Both the position numbers and the translations under genes were made by a program. From Thermoleophilia bacterium (GTDB lineage: Bacteria > Actinomycetota > Thermoleophilia > Gaiellales > Gaiellaceae), in the NCBI GenBank assembly GCA_025927435.1, contig JAICLM010000138.1, positions 1 to 5,796 on the forward strand: 5,796 nucleotides of DNA. Direction: 5' to 3'. This document shows positions 1 to 4,636 of this stretch, piece by piece (position 1 is the first letter of the stretch; each line of letters opens with the position of its first letter). The notes beneath the pieces are model-generated. The model made no database searches. It saw only the letters and a program-made list of their open reading frames with translations, and was not told the origin of the DNA.

Positions 1-121
1 CCGTCTCCGTCTCGGCGGCCTCCGGCGCCGGCTCTGTGCCGACCGGGAGGCGCCGTCGCAGCCAGCGGTAGGCAGTGATCCCGCCGACGGCTCCTCCCAC
101 CCACGCAGTCAGGCGACGCAT
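1..121 (-). CDS. N-terminal fragment of a small one-helix membrane protein (hypothetical)
   Basis: An ATG on the minus strand at 121-119 opens a frame with no stop to the window edge, giving 40 full codons. The peptide begins MRRLTAWVGGAVGGITAYRW and continues with a cluster of arginines (residues 22-24), then turns proline-, alanine- and glutamate-rich. Residues 4-21 look like one short Gly/Ala-rich membrane helix with small residues spaced for packing. The flanking arginines would favour the cytoplasmic side for the following segment. The pattern resembles small hypothetical membrane proteins I associate with Thermoleophilia genomes, but I cannot name a family. It is divergent from rpsF. 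No Shine-Dalgarno sequence precedes the ATG, but a TAGCAT hexamer lies 7 bases upstream, so it may be leaderless. The C-terminal part lies outside the window. The reading is supported by a sensible helix-plus-charged-tail pattern, not by homology I can test. Confidence 0.55.
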   Translation of the reverse strand, partial: MRRLTAWVGGAVGGITAYRWLRRRLPVGTEPAPEAAETET

Positions 122-128
122 CCGGGCG

Positions 129-134
129 ATGCTA
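129..134 (-). promoter_or_regulatory. Candidate -10 element for the divergent minus-strand gene
   Basis: Read on the minus strand, TAGCAT fits the TAnnnT pattern of a housekeeping sigma -10 box. Exactly 7 bases separate it from the ATG at 121-119, which would place the transcription start at or next to the start codon, as in leaderless actinobacterial genes. No convincing -35 box was found. This is an inference from one short motif. Confidence 0.3.
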
Positions 135-138
135 CAGT
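133..138 (+). promoter_or_regulatory. Candidate -10 element for the rpsF operon
   Basis: TACAGT matches TAnnnT and lies on the plus strand about 100 bases before the rpsF start. Transcription from here would begin near 145 and give a leader of roughly 90 bases that holds the hairpin at 174-200. It overlaps the candidate minus-strand -10 by two bases, so the divergent promoters would share DNA. No good -35 box is visible. Confidence 0.25.
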
Positions 139-173
139 GACTGCCGCTTCCTGCCCCGTCATCGCGTCGTTCA

Positions 174-200
174 GTCCCGAGCGGCGCCGGCAGTCGGGGC
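174..200 (+). promoter_or_regulatory. Hairpin in the rpsF leader, possible S6:S18 autoregulatory element
   Basis: Bases 174-180 (GTCCCGA) can pair with 194-200 (TCGGGGC) in seven consecutive pairs, one of them G-U, enclosing a 13-base GC-rich segment that contains CCG at 187-189. In many bacteria the S6:S18 complex is known to bind a hairpin with an unpaired CCG in the rpsF leader and so repress its own operon. The position and the presence of CCG fit that idea, but I cannot show that the CCG geometry is right. GC-rich DNA makes chance stems common. Confidence 0.3.
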
Positions 201-215
201 CGACATCGAGACCAT

Positions 216-226
216 GGGAAGGGAGG
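216..226 (+). promoter_or_regulatory. rpsF: Ribosome binding site of rpsF
   Basis: The purine run GGGAAGGGAGG ends 10 bases before the GTG at 237. It supports that GTG as the rpsF start. The only nearby ATG, at 214, lies in another frame and stops at 238-240. Confidence 0.65.
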
Positions 227-236
227 ACATCGGGAC

Positions 237-704
237 GTGACGACTTACGAGATCCTGCTGATGCTGGACCCCGAGCAGGCCGAGACCCGCCAGGACGACA
301 TCGTCGCCCGCGCGCGCGACCTCGTCGAGAAGAACGGCGGCGCGTGGCACAGCCACGACGCCTGGGGCCGGCGCCGTCTGGCGTATCCGATCGCGCACAA
401 GGAAGAGGGTGTCTATCACCTCGTCGTCTTCGATGCCGAGGCGGACACGCTCGACGAGATTTCCCGCGTGCTCAAGATCGAGGACGCCGTGCTGCGCCAC
501 CTGGCGACGCGCCACATCGCCGGCTCGCGCACGAGCGCGCCGCGCGACGACGCCGCCGCGCCGGTCGCGGCGCCGGCCGAAGCGACTGCGTCTGAAGAGA
601 CGGCGCCCGAGCCGACGGCGCCCGAAACGGGCGTTTCGGAAGACGACGAGCCGGAGTACGCTGGCGCGGAAGAGGAAGAGCAGCCCGCCGAGGAGGAGGA
701 GTAG
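237..704 (+). CDS. rpsF: 30S ribosomal protein S6 with a long acidic C-terminal tail
   Basis: S6 binds S18 and 16S rRNA in the platform of the small subunit. The N-terminus (MTTYEILLMLDPE) and the block W43-G-R-R-R-L-A-Y-P-I52 are typical of the family, and the core ends near residue 96 (LRHLATRHIAG). The start is GTG at 237, chosen because the protein then opens exactly where S6 proteins open and a good ribosome binding site lies at 216-226. At 155 residues it is well over the usual 95-100. The extra part, from about residue 97, is Ala/Pro/Glu-rich, has no basic residue after R103, holds about 20 acidic residues, and ends in two EEEE runs. In E. coli, RimK adds glutamates to the S6 C-terminus after translation; here a glutamate tail is encoded. 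First gene of the operon, with a 3-base gap to ssb. Identity is secure; the tail's role is unknown. Confidence 0.97.
   Translation: MTTYEILLMLDPEQAETRQDDIVARARDLVEKNGGAWHSHDAWGRRRLAYPIAHKEEGVYHLVVFDAEADTLDEISRVLKIEDAVLRHLATRHIAGSRTSAPRDDAAAPVAAPAEATASEETAPEPTAPETGVSEDDEPEYAGAEEEEQPAEEEE
691..699 (+). promoter_or_regulatory. ssb: Ribosome binding site of ssb inside the rpsF poly-Glu codons
   Basis: The last four rpsF codons are all GAG, giving AGGAGGAGG as a repeated consensus Shine-Dalgarno. It ends 8 bases before the ssb ATG at 708, so the same bases encode the acidic end of S6 and the ssb initiation signal. Confidence 0.75.
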
Positions 705-707
705 GAC

Positions 708-1154
708 ATGGCAAACATCAACCGCGTCGTTCTCGTAGGCAACCTGACGAAGGATCCCGAGTTGCGGCACACCCCGGGCGGCACGCCGGTCTGCAGCCTG
801 CGGGTGGCCGTGAACAGCCGCCGGCGCGACGAGTCGGGCACCTGGGTCGACAAGCCGAACTACTTCGACGTCTCGGTCTTCGGGAACCAGGCCGAGAGCT
901 GCACGCAGTACCTCTCGAAGGGCCGCCCGGTCGGCATCGACGGCCGGCTCGACTGGCGCGAGTGGGAAGCGACCGACGGCTCCGGCAAGCGGCAGGCCGT
1001 GCAGATCATCGCCGAGAGCGTCCAGTTCCTGGGCAGCCGCGGCGACGGCGACTTCGGCGGGGGCGCAGGCAGCGGCAACCAGTTCGTGCCCGCAGGGGCG
1101 GCGCAGGAGAGCGCCGACTTCCCGGCCGCGGCCGACGACGACATCCCGTTCTAG
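708..1154 (+). CDS. ssb: Single-stranded DNA-binding protein
   Basis: SSB coats single-stranded DNA as a tetramer and recruits replication and repair enzymes. The start MANINRVVLVGNLTKDPELR is the family's classic opening, the OB fold covers about residues 1-110 (with W46, Y52-F53, W82 and W85 as candidate aromatic base-stacking residues), followed by a short Gly/Ala-rich linker from about 111 to 140. The protein ends in DDDIPF (143-148), the acidic tip that binds partner proteins. At 148 residues it is at the short end for actinobacterial SSBs because the linker is short. ATG at 708 has a strong ribosome binding site in the rpsF tail. Its place between rpsF and rpsR is the widely conserved arrangement in Gram-positive and actinobacterial genomes, which couples SSB supply with ribosomal protein synthesis. 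Confidence 0.97.
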   Translation: MANINRVVLVGNLTKDPELRHTPGGTPVCSLRVAVNSRRRDESGTWVDKPNYFDVSVFGNQAESCTQYLSKGRPVGIDGRLDWREWEATDGSGKRQAVQIIAESVQFLGSRGDGDFGGGAGSGNQFVPAGAAQESADFPAAADDDIPF

Positions 1155-1161
1155 GAGAGGC

Positions 1162-1500
1162 ATGGCCAGAGAGAAAAATCAGCAGCAGCAGCGGAGGCGG
1201 CCCGGAGGTCCGGCGGGGCAGATCAAGCGCCGGAACTGTTTCTTCTGCAAGGAGCACATCGCGGAGATCGACTACAAGAACGTCACCCAGCTGCGCCGCT
1301 ACGTCTCCGAGAAGGGCAAGATCCGCAGCCGCCGCATCACCGGCGCCTGCCGCCGGCATCAGGTGCAGGTGGCGACCGCCGTCAAGCGGGCGCGCGAGAT
1401 GGCGCTGTTGCCGTACGTCGCCGAGGGCTCCGAGGAGCGCGGCGGCGGGCGGCGCGACCGCGGCGACCGGGGTGACCGCGGAGATAGGGGCGATCGCTGA
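1162..1500 (+). CDS. rpsR: 30S ribosomal protein S18, zinc-type, with a GDR-repeat tail
   Basis: S18 pairs with S6 on the 30S platform. The core runs from about residue 22 to 86 and contains the family blocks IDYKNVTQLRRYVSEKGKI and RRITGACRRHQ. C26, C29, C63 and H66 form a CxxC...CxxH set, which marks the zinc-binding (C+) form; many bacteria have a form without these cysteines. The N-terminus is Gln/Arg-rich (QQQQRRR at 7-13). After residue 90 comes a charged tail ending in four GDR triplets (101-112). At 112 residues it is longer than the usual 75-90. The ATG at 1162 follows GGAGAGG at 1154-1160, whose first base is the last base of the ssb stop. The stop TGA (1498-1500) overlaps the rplI ATG by one base, which implies translational coupling. 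Identity is secure. Confidence 0.97.
   Translation: MAREKNQQQQRRRPGGPAGQIKRRNCFFCKEHIAEIDYKNVTQLRRYVSEKGKIRSRRITGACRRHQVQVATAVKRAREMALLPYVAEGSEERGGGRRDRGDRGDRGDRGDR
1462..1497 (+). repeat. Four tandem 9-base units encoding Gly-Asp-Arg in rpsR
   Basis: The units are GGCGACCGG, GGTGACCGC, GGAGATAGG and GGCGATCGC. They encode the same tripeptide with different synonymous codons, so this is an aged repeat kept at the protein level and not a fresh slippage product. The preceding codons for R98-D99-R100 look like a decayed further unit. Confidence 0.75.
1486..1490 (+). promoter_or_regulatory. rplI: Ribosome binding site of rplI within the rpsR repeat
   Basis: AGGGG lies 9 bases before the rplI ATG at 1500. 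It is created by the only AGG codon among the arginines of the GDR repeat (R109) plus the next GGC. GGAG at 1480-1483 lies further upstream. Confidence 0.5.
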
Positions 1501-2183
1501 TGGAGGTCATCCTCCTCTCGGACGTCGAGCACGTCGGCCTGCGGGGCGACGTGGTCTCGGTCGCGCGCGGCTACGCCCGTAACTACCTCCTGCCCCGGCG
1601 GCTCGCCGAGGAGGCGACGCCGGGCCGCGTCGCGGAACTGCAGAAACGCGACACGTTGCGCGCCCGCCACGAGGCGAAGAGCGCCGAGCAGGCGCAGGAG
1701 ATCGCCGCCGCGCTCTCGGGCACCGTGCTGCGGTTCGAGGTCAAGGCCGGACCGACGGGCTCCCTCTTCGGCTCGGTCACGCCGACCGACATCGCGGACG
1801 AGCTCTGGAGCACCAAGAAGATCCGCGTCGACCGGCGCAAGATCGAGACCGATCCGATCAAGCGCATCGGCCGCTACGAGGTGCCGATCGGGCTCTTCGA
1901 GGACGTGCGCGTCGAGGTCAGGACCGAGGTGATCCCGGAGGGCGGCGAGCTACCGTCCGACGCGGAGCTCGCAGACCTCGAGGCGGCCGAGCGCGCCGAG
2001 CAGGAGGCTGCGGCGCCCGAGCCGGCCGCCGAGCTCGAGGAGATCCTCGCGGAGGTGGACGCCGCCGAGGCCGCGGAGGTCGAGGCAGAGGGGGACGAGC
2101 CGGCGGAGACCGACGCGGAGACCGAAGCCCAGGCGGAGCCCGAGTGGCGGGCCGACGCCGACGCCGCCCTAGCCGAGGAGTAG
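1500..2183 (+). CDS. rplI: 50S ribosomal protein L9 with a long acidic C-terminal extension
   Basis: L9 binds 23S rRNA through its N-terminal domain and reaches out from the large subunit, helping frame maintenance. The N-terminal domain shows MEVILLSDVEHVG and the signature GDVVSVARGYARNYLLPRRL (16-35). A long helix follows (about 41-73), then the C-terminal domain (about 75-146) with GSLFGSVTPTDIADEL at 87-102. Normal L9 ends near residue 148-150. Here about 78 more residues follow, made almost only of Ala, Glu, Asp and Pro, strongly acidic and probably disordered. ATG at 1500 overlaps the rpsR stop (TGATG), so translation is probably coupled. The gene ends in TAG before a 355-base gap, which makes it the last gene of the first transcription unit unless transcription reads through to dnaB. 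Identity is secure. Confidence 0.97.
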   Translation: MEVILLSDVEHVGLRGDVVSVARGYARNYLLPRRLAEEATPGRVAELQKRDTLRARHEAKSAEQAQEIAAALSGTVLRFEVKAGPTGSLFGSVTPTDIADELWSTKKIRVDRRKIETDPIKRIGRYEVPIGLFEDVRVEVRTEVIPEGGELPSDAELADLEAAERAEQEAAAPEPAAELEEILAEVDAAEAAEVEAEGDEPAETDAETEAQAEPEWRADADAALAEE

Positions 2184-2210
2184 AACAGCCCGCTGGCCAG
2201 GCCAGTGTTC
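2183..2210 (+). terminator. Possible weak hairpin after rplI
   Basis: GAACA (2183-2187) can pair with TGTTC (2206-2210), and CTGG (2193-2196) with CCAG (2202-2205) inside, leaving a 5-base bulge on the 5' side and a 5-base loop. It begins on the last base of the rplI stop, a usual site for a terminator, but no run of T follows and the stem is interrupted. It could reduce read-through into dnaB or protect the mRNA end. Weak evidence. Confidence 0.25.
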
Positions 2211-2331
2211 CGGAATGACTTGACCGGCGCCTGCCGCGAAGGGGCTGAATCCGCTCGAGGATCCGATCGACCGCTAGTCGCCTGACGCTCGGCCGGGCCT
2301 ACCCGTTTGAGCGCCGGGTCGCGTCCTGAGA

Positions 2332-2404
2332 CGTGCACAAGCTGTCCACGGCGGTGTGGATTGCGCAGGAAGTTCCCGCTCCGAGCGGCCTGATCTGTGC
2401 ACAG
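2332..2404. promoter_or_regulatory. Cluster of degenerate DnaA-box-like sites upstream of dnaB
   Basis: Four 9-mers each differ at two positions from TTATNCACA or the actinobacterial-style TTGTCCACA: TTGTGCACG (minus, 2332-2340), CTGTCCACG (plus, 2342-2350), CAATCCACA (minus, 2355-2363) and CTGTGCACA (plus, 2395-2403). The last sits in a perfect 10-base palindrome CTGTGCACAG (2395-2404), so it reads the same on both strands. The first three alternate in strand within 32 bases. DnaA is the initiator ATPase and also a transcription factor; sites here could couple dnaB expression to initiation. The matches are imperfect and binding is not shown. Confidence 0.4.
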
Positions 2405-2484
2405 CGCGCCGTCCGGCGCGCCTGCGACGATGGTCGATTCTCCTGCAAATGGCCGAAAAAGACCTGTTCAAAAGAGACTTACCC

Positions 2485-2504
2485 CCAGGGGTTACACCCC
2501 CTGG
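2485..2504 (+). promoter_or_regulatory. Perfect stem-loop in the dnaB leader
   Basis: CCAGGGG (2485-2491) and CCCCTGG (2498-2504) are exact reverse complements separated by the 6-base loop TTACAC. The stem ends 34 bases before the preferred dnaB ATG at 2539. It could be a translational control hairpin, a protein-binding operator or an attenuator. No T run follows, so a simple terminator is less likely. The function is unknown. Confidence 0.45.
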
Positions 2505-2538
2505 AAACCCGACGGCCGGCGTGCTGGAATCGCCACGC

Positions 2539-3903
2539 ATGTCGCTCGCCCCTGTCCCGACGCCGGCCTCCGTTCCCGGCGCCGTCCCGCCCCAGAATCT
2601 GGAAGCCGAGGAGTCGGTCCTCGGCGCGATGATGATCTCGCCGGGCGCGATCGCGGCCGTCAGCGAGATCCTCGACGCGGGCGACTTCTACCGCGAGTCG
2701 CACGCGAAGATCTACCGCGCGGCGCTCCAGCTCTACGGCAAGAACGAGCCGGTCGACGCGATCACGCTCACGAACGAGCTCGAGCAGCGTGGCGAGCTCG
2801 AAGCGATCGGCGGGCGCGTCCGCCTCCACGAGCTCGCCCGCCTCGTGCCCGCCACGGCGAACGCCCGCCACTACGCCGAGATCGTCCGCGAGACGGCGAC
2901 GCTGCGCGGGCTCATCGTCGCGGGCGGCGAGATCGCGCAGCTCGGCTGGGAGCGCGAGGGCGAGCCGGCGGAGCTCGTCGCACGCGCCGAGCAGCTCGTC
3001 TACGAGCTCGGCGAGCGGCGCGCCGAGGGCGAGCTCGTCCTCTTCAAGGATGCGCTCCTCGAGGCGTTCCAGACGATCAGCCGCCTCTACGAGACCGGCG
3101 CCGAGGTAACCGGGCTCGCGAGCGGCTTCAAGGACCTCGACAAGCTCACCGGCGGCTTCCAGCCCGCGAACCTCGTGATCATCGCCGCCCGCCCGTCGAT
3201 GGGAAAGAGCGCGTTCGCGCTCGAGATCGCGAACCACGTCGCCGTCGAGAAGCAGACGCCGTGCGCCTTCTTCAGCCTCGAGATGTCGAAGCAGGAGGTC
3301 GCGCAGCGGCTCATCTGCTCGCGCGGCAAGGTGGACGCGGGCCACATCCGCACCGGCAAGCTCACACGGGACGACTGGCCGCGCGTCGCCCAGGCCTGCG
3401 GCCAGCTCGAAGCGGCGCCGCTCTACGTCGACGACACGCCCGCGCTCAGCCTGCTCGAGCTCCGCGCCCGCGCCCAGACGCTGAAGCGGCGCGAGCCGAA
3501 CCTCGGGCTCGTCGTCGTCGATTACCTCCAGCTGATGACGACCGGCCGCAGCGAGGAGAGCCGCCTGCAGGAGGTCTCGGCGATCTCCCGGGGACTGAAG
3601 GAGATCGCGAAGGACCTCGACGTACCGGTCGTCGCGCTCTCGCAGCTCAACCGCTCGCCCGAGCAACGGCACGACAAGCGGCCGATGCTCTCCGACCTGC
3701 GCGAGTCGGGCTCGATCGAGCAGGACGCCGACCTCGTCATGTTCCTCTACCGCGAGGAGTACTACGACCGCGACGACGCCGACGACTCGAAGAAGGGAGT
3801 CGCCGAGGTGATCGTCGCCAAGCACCGCAACGGTCCGGTCGGCAACTTCAACGTCGCCTTCATCAGCCGCTATGCCAAGTTCGCCAGCCTCCAGCAGCAA
3901 TAG
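2539..3903 (+). CDS. dnaB: Replicative DNA helicase DnaB
   Basis: DnaB is the hexameric ATP-driven helicase at the replication fork. The N-terminal domain (about 17-120) opens with PPQNLEAEESVLGAMM, a linker follows, and the RecA-like motor runs from about 190 to the end. Walker A is ARPSMGKS (217-224), Walker B lies in LVVVDYLQL (D328), SQLNR (368-372) and DLRESGSIEQDAD (386-398) are the usual motor motifs, and KHRNGP (428-433) carries the arginine finger R430. The 454 residues fit the normal size, and no intein interrupts the motor. Start choice: ATG 2539 (MSLAPVP) is preferred because G/C at third positions falls sharply upstream. ATG 2449 would add 30 residues and GTG 2356 would add 61; none has a good ribosome binding site. 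The 3' end overlaps the next gene by 32 bases. Identity is certain, the start moderately so. Confidence 0.95.
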   Translation: MSLAPVPTPASVPGAVPPQNLEAEESVLGAMMISPGAIAAVSEILDAGDFYRESHAKIYRAALQLYGKNEPVDAITLTNELEQRGELEAIGGRVRLHELARLVPATANARHYAEIVRETATLRGLIVAGGEIAQLGWEREGEPAELVARAEQLVYELGERRAEGELVLFKDALLEAFQTISRLYETGAEVTGLASGFKDLDKLTGGFQPANLVIIAARPSMGKSAFALEIANHVAVEKQTPCAFFSLEMSKQEVAQRLICSRGKVDAGHIRTGKLTRDDWPRVAQACGQLEAAPLYVDDTPALSLLELRARAQTLKRREPNLGLVVVDYLQLMTTGRSEESRLQEVSAISRGLKEIAKDLDVPVVALSQLNRSPEQRHDKRPMLSDLRESGSIEQDADLVMFLYREEYYDRDDADDSKKGVAEVIVAKHRNGPVGNFNVAFISRYAKFASLQQQ

Positions 3904-4618
3904 CCCGCTCGGCGCGCGCTGCCTCGGCTGCGGGCGCGAGTTCGCGACCGAGCAGGTCGTCCTGCTCGGCCAGACGTTCCCGGCGGAGCGGTACTGCGAG
4001 CTGTGCCGCGCCACCGAGGAGGTCGTCGACGAACAGCGCCGGGCAGACGGGCGCTGGGCACGAGTGCAGGTCCCATCCGCCTACGACGGCTGCACGTTCG
4101 AGAACTTCGAGCCCGTGCCGGACACGCGCAACGCGCTGGCCGTCTGCCGCCAGTGGACGAAGGAGTTCCGCGCCGGCACCGATCTTCGCCAGGGGCTTCT
4201 CCTCCGCGGCAATCCGGGCGCCGGCAAGACGCATCTCGCGGTGGCGATCCTGCGCGAGGTGATCTGGAGCGACCGCGAGCCCAGGCCGACCGCGCTCTTC
4301 CTCAACGTCCCCGGCTGGCTGAACGCGCTGCGCGAGAGCTACGGCGACGGCGAGCCGCCGCCCAACCCGAGCGGCTACGAGCTCGTCGTGCTCGACGACC
4401 TCGGCGCCGAGGACTGGTCGAGCTGGGCGCGCGACCGCATCTACAACCTCGTCAATCAGCGCGAACAGCAGCGCCGTCTCGTGATCGTGACGACGAATCA
4501 CGAGTGGCGGGAGCTGGCCGGCCGCGTCGGCGGCCCCACGGCGAGCCGGCTCCGCCGCCTCACGCGCGAGGTGCACGTGGACGCCCGCGACGACTTTCGG
4601 GAGCGGGCTGCCGCGTAG
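3872..4618 (+). CDS. DnaC/DnaI-like AAA+ ATPase with an N-terminal zinc motif, probable helicase loader
   Basis: The 248-residue protein has two Cys pairs near its start (C17-x2-C20 and C42-x2-C45), a likely zinc ribbon, then an AAA+ domain: Walker A GNPGAGKT (113-120), Walker B LVVLDDLGAED (171-181), a sensor 1-like TTN (207-209), and S225-R226-L as the likely arginine-finger box. This is the DnaC/DnaI/IstB family; DnaI of Bacillus also has an N-terminal zinc domain that contacts DnaB. ATG 3872 is the first possible start, since the frame has a stop at 3809-3811 and no alternative start codon between. It lies inside dnaB, without a Shine-Dalgarno, so translation is probably coupled to dnaB. 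The direct overlap with dnaB suggests that it loads or remodels that helicase. An IstB role is unlikely because no IstA or transposon ends are present. The function is inferred from family and position. Confidence 0.85.
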   Translation: MPSSPASSSNSPLGARCLGCGREFATEQVVLLGQTFPAERYCELCRATEEVVDEQRRADGRWARVQVPSAYDGCTFENFEPVPDTRNALAVCRQWTKEFRAGTDLRQGLLLRGNPGAGKTHLAVAILREVIWSDREPRPTALFLNVPGWLNALRESYGDGEPPPNPSGYELVVLDDLGAEDWSSWARDRIYNLVNQREQQRRLVIVTTNHEWRELAGRVGGPTASRLRRLTREVHVDARDDFRERAAA

Positions 4619-4636
4619 GGCGGCGGACCGCGACGG

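Larger units (their letters stand above)
2184..2538. other. Non-coding gap between rplI and dnaB
   Basis: No protein-like frame is convincing here. A dnaB-frame extension is open from a GTG at 2356, but its codon third positions are only about 60% G/C (19 of 31 codons for 2356-2448, 18 of 30 for 2449-2538), against 26 of 30 for the first dnaB codons. The part from 2449 to 2538 uses AAA, AGA and TTA codons that are scarce in the genes around it. The gap holds a hairpin next to rplI, DnaA-box-like 9-mers at 2332-2404 and a stem-loop at 2485-2504. No clear promoter was found. The patch from about 2440 to 2480 is noticeably A/T-richer than its surroundings. Confidence 0.6.

Noticed and set aside
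137..595. 152-residue plus-strand frame starting in the rpsF leader
   Set aside because: It overlaps rpsF in another frame and is an Arg/Pro-rich shadow.
171..1163. 330-residue open frame on the minus strand opposite rpsF and ssb
   Set aside because: It mirrors the codon pattern of two well-identified genes; strong G/C third-position bias creates long antisense frames. The peptide is Arg/Val/Leu-rich without family motifs.
2332..2404. A full chromosomal origin oriC
   Set aside because: Only a few degenerate DnaA-like sites are present, without a large box array or a dnaA/dnaN neighbour.
3187..3210. Possible intein in dnaB at the Walker A site, a common insertion point
   Set aside because: The Walker A motif and all motor motifs are continuous and the protein has normal length.
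2479..4014. 511-residue open frame on the minus strand opposite dnaB
   Set aside because: It is antisense shadow of dnaB; low-complexity Leu/Ala/Arg/Glu sequence with no recognisable domain.
2397..4262. 621-residue plus-strand frame across dnaB and the loader-like gene
   Set aside because: It is out of frame with both identified genes and is almost all Arg, Ala and Pro, the typical product of shifted GC-rich coding DNA.
3872..4618. IstB transposition helper with a nearby insertion sequence
   Set aside because: No IstA-like transposase, no terminal inverted repeats and no target duplication are visible; both neighbours are core genes in conserved order.
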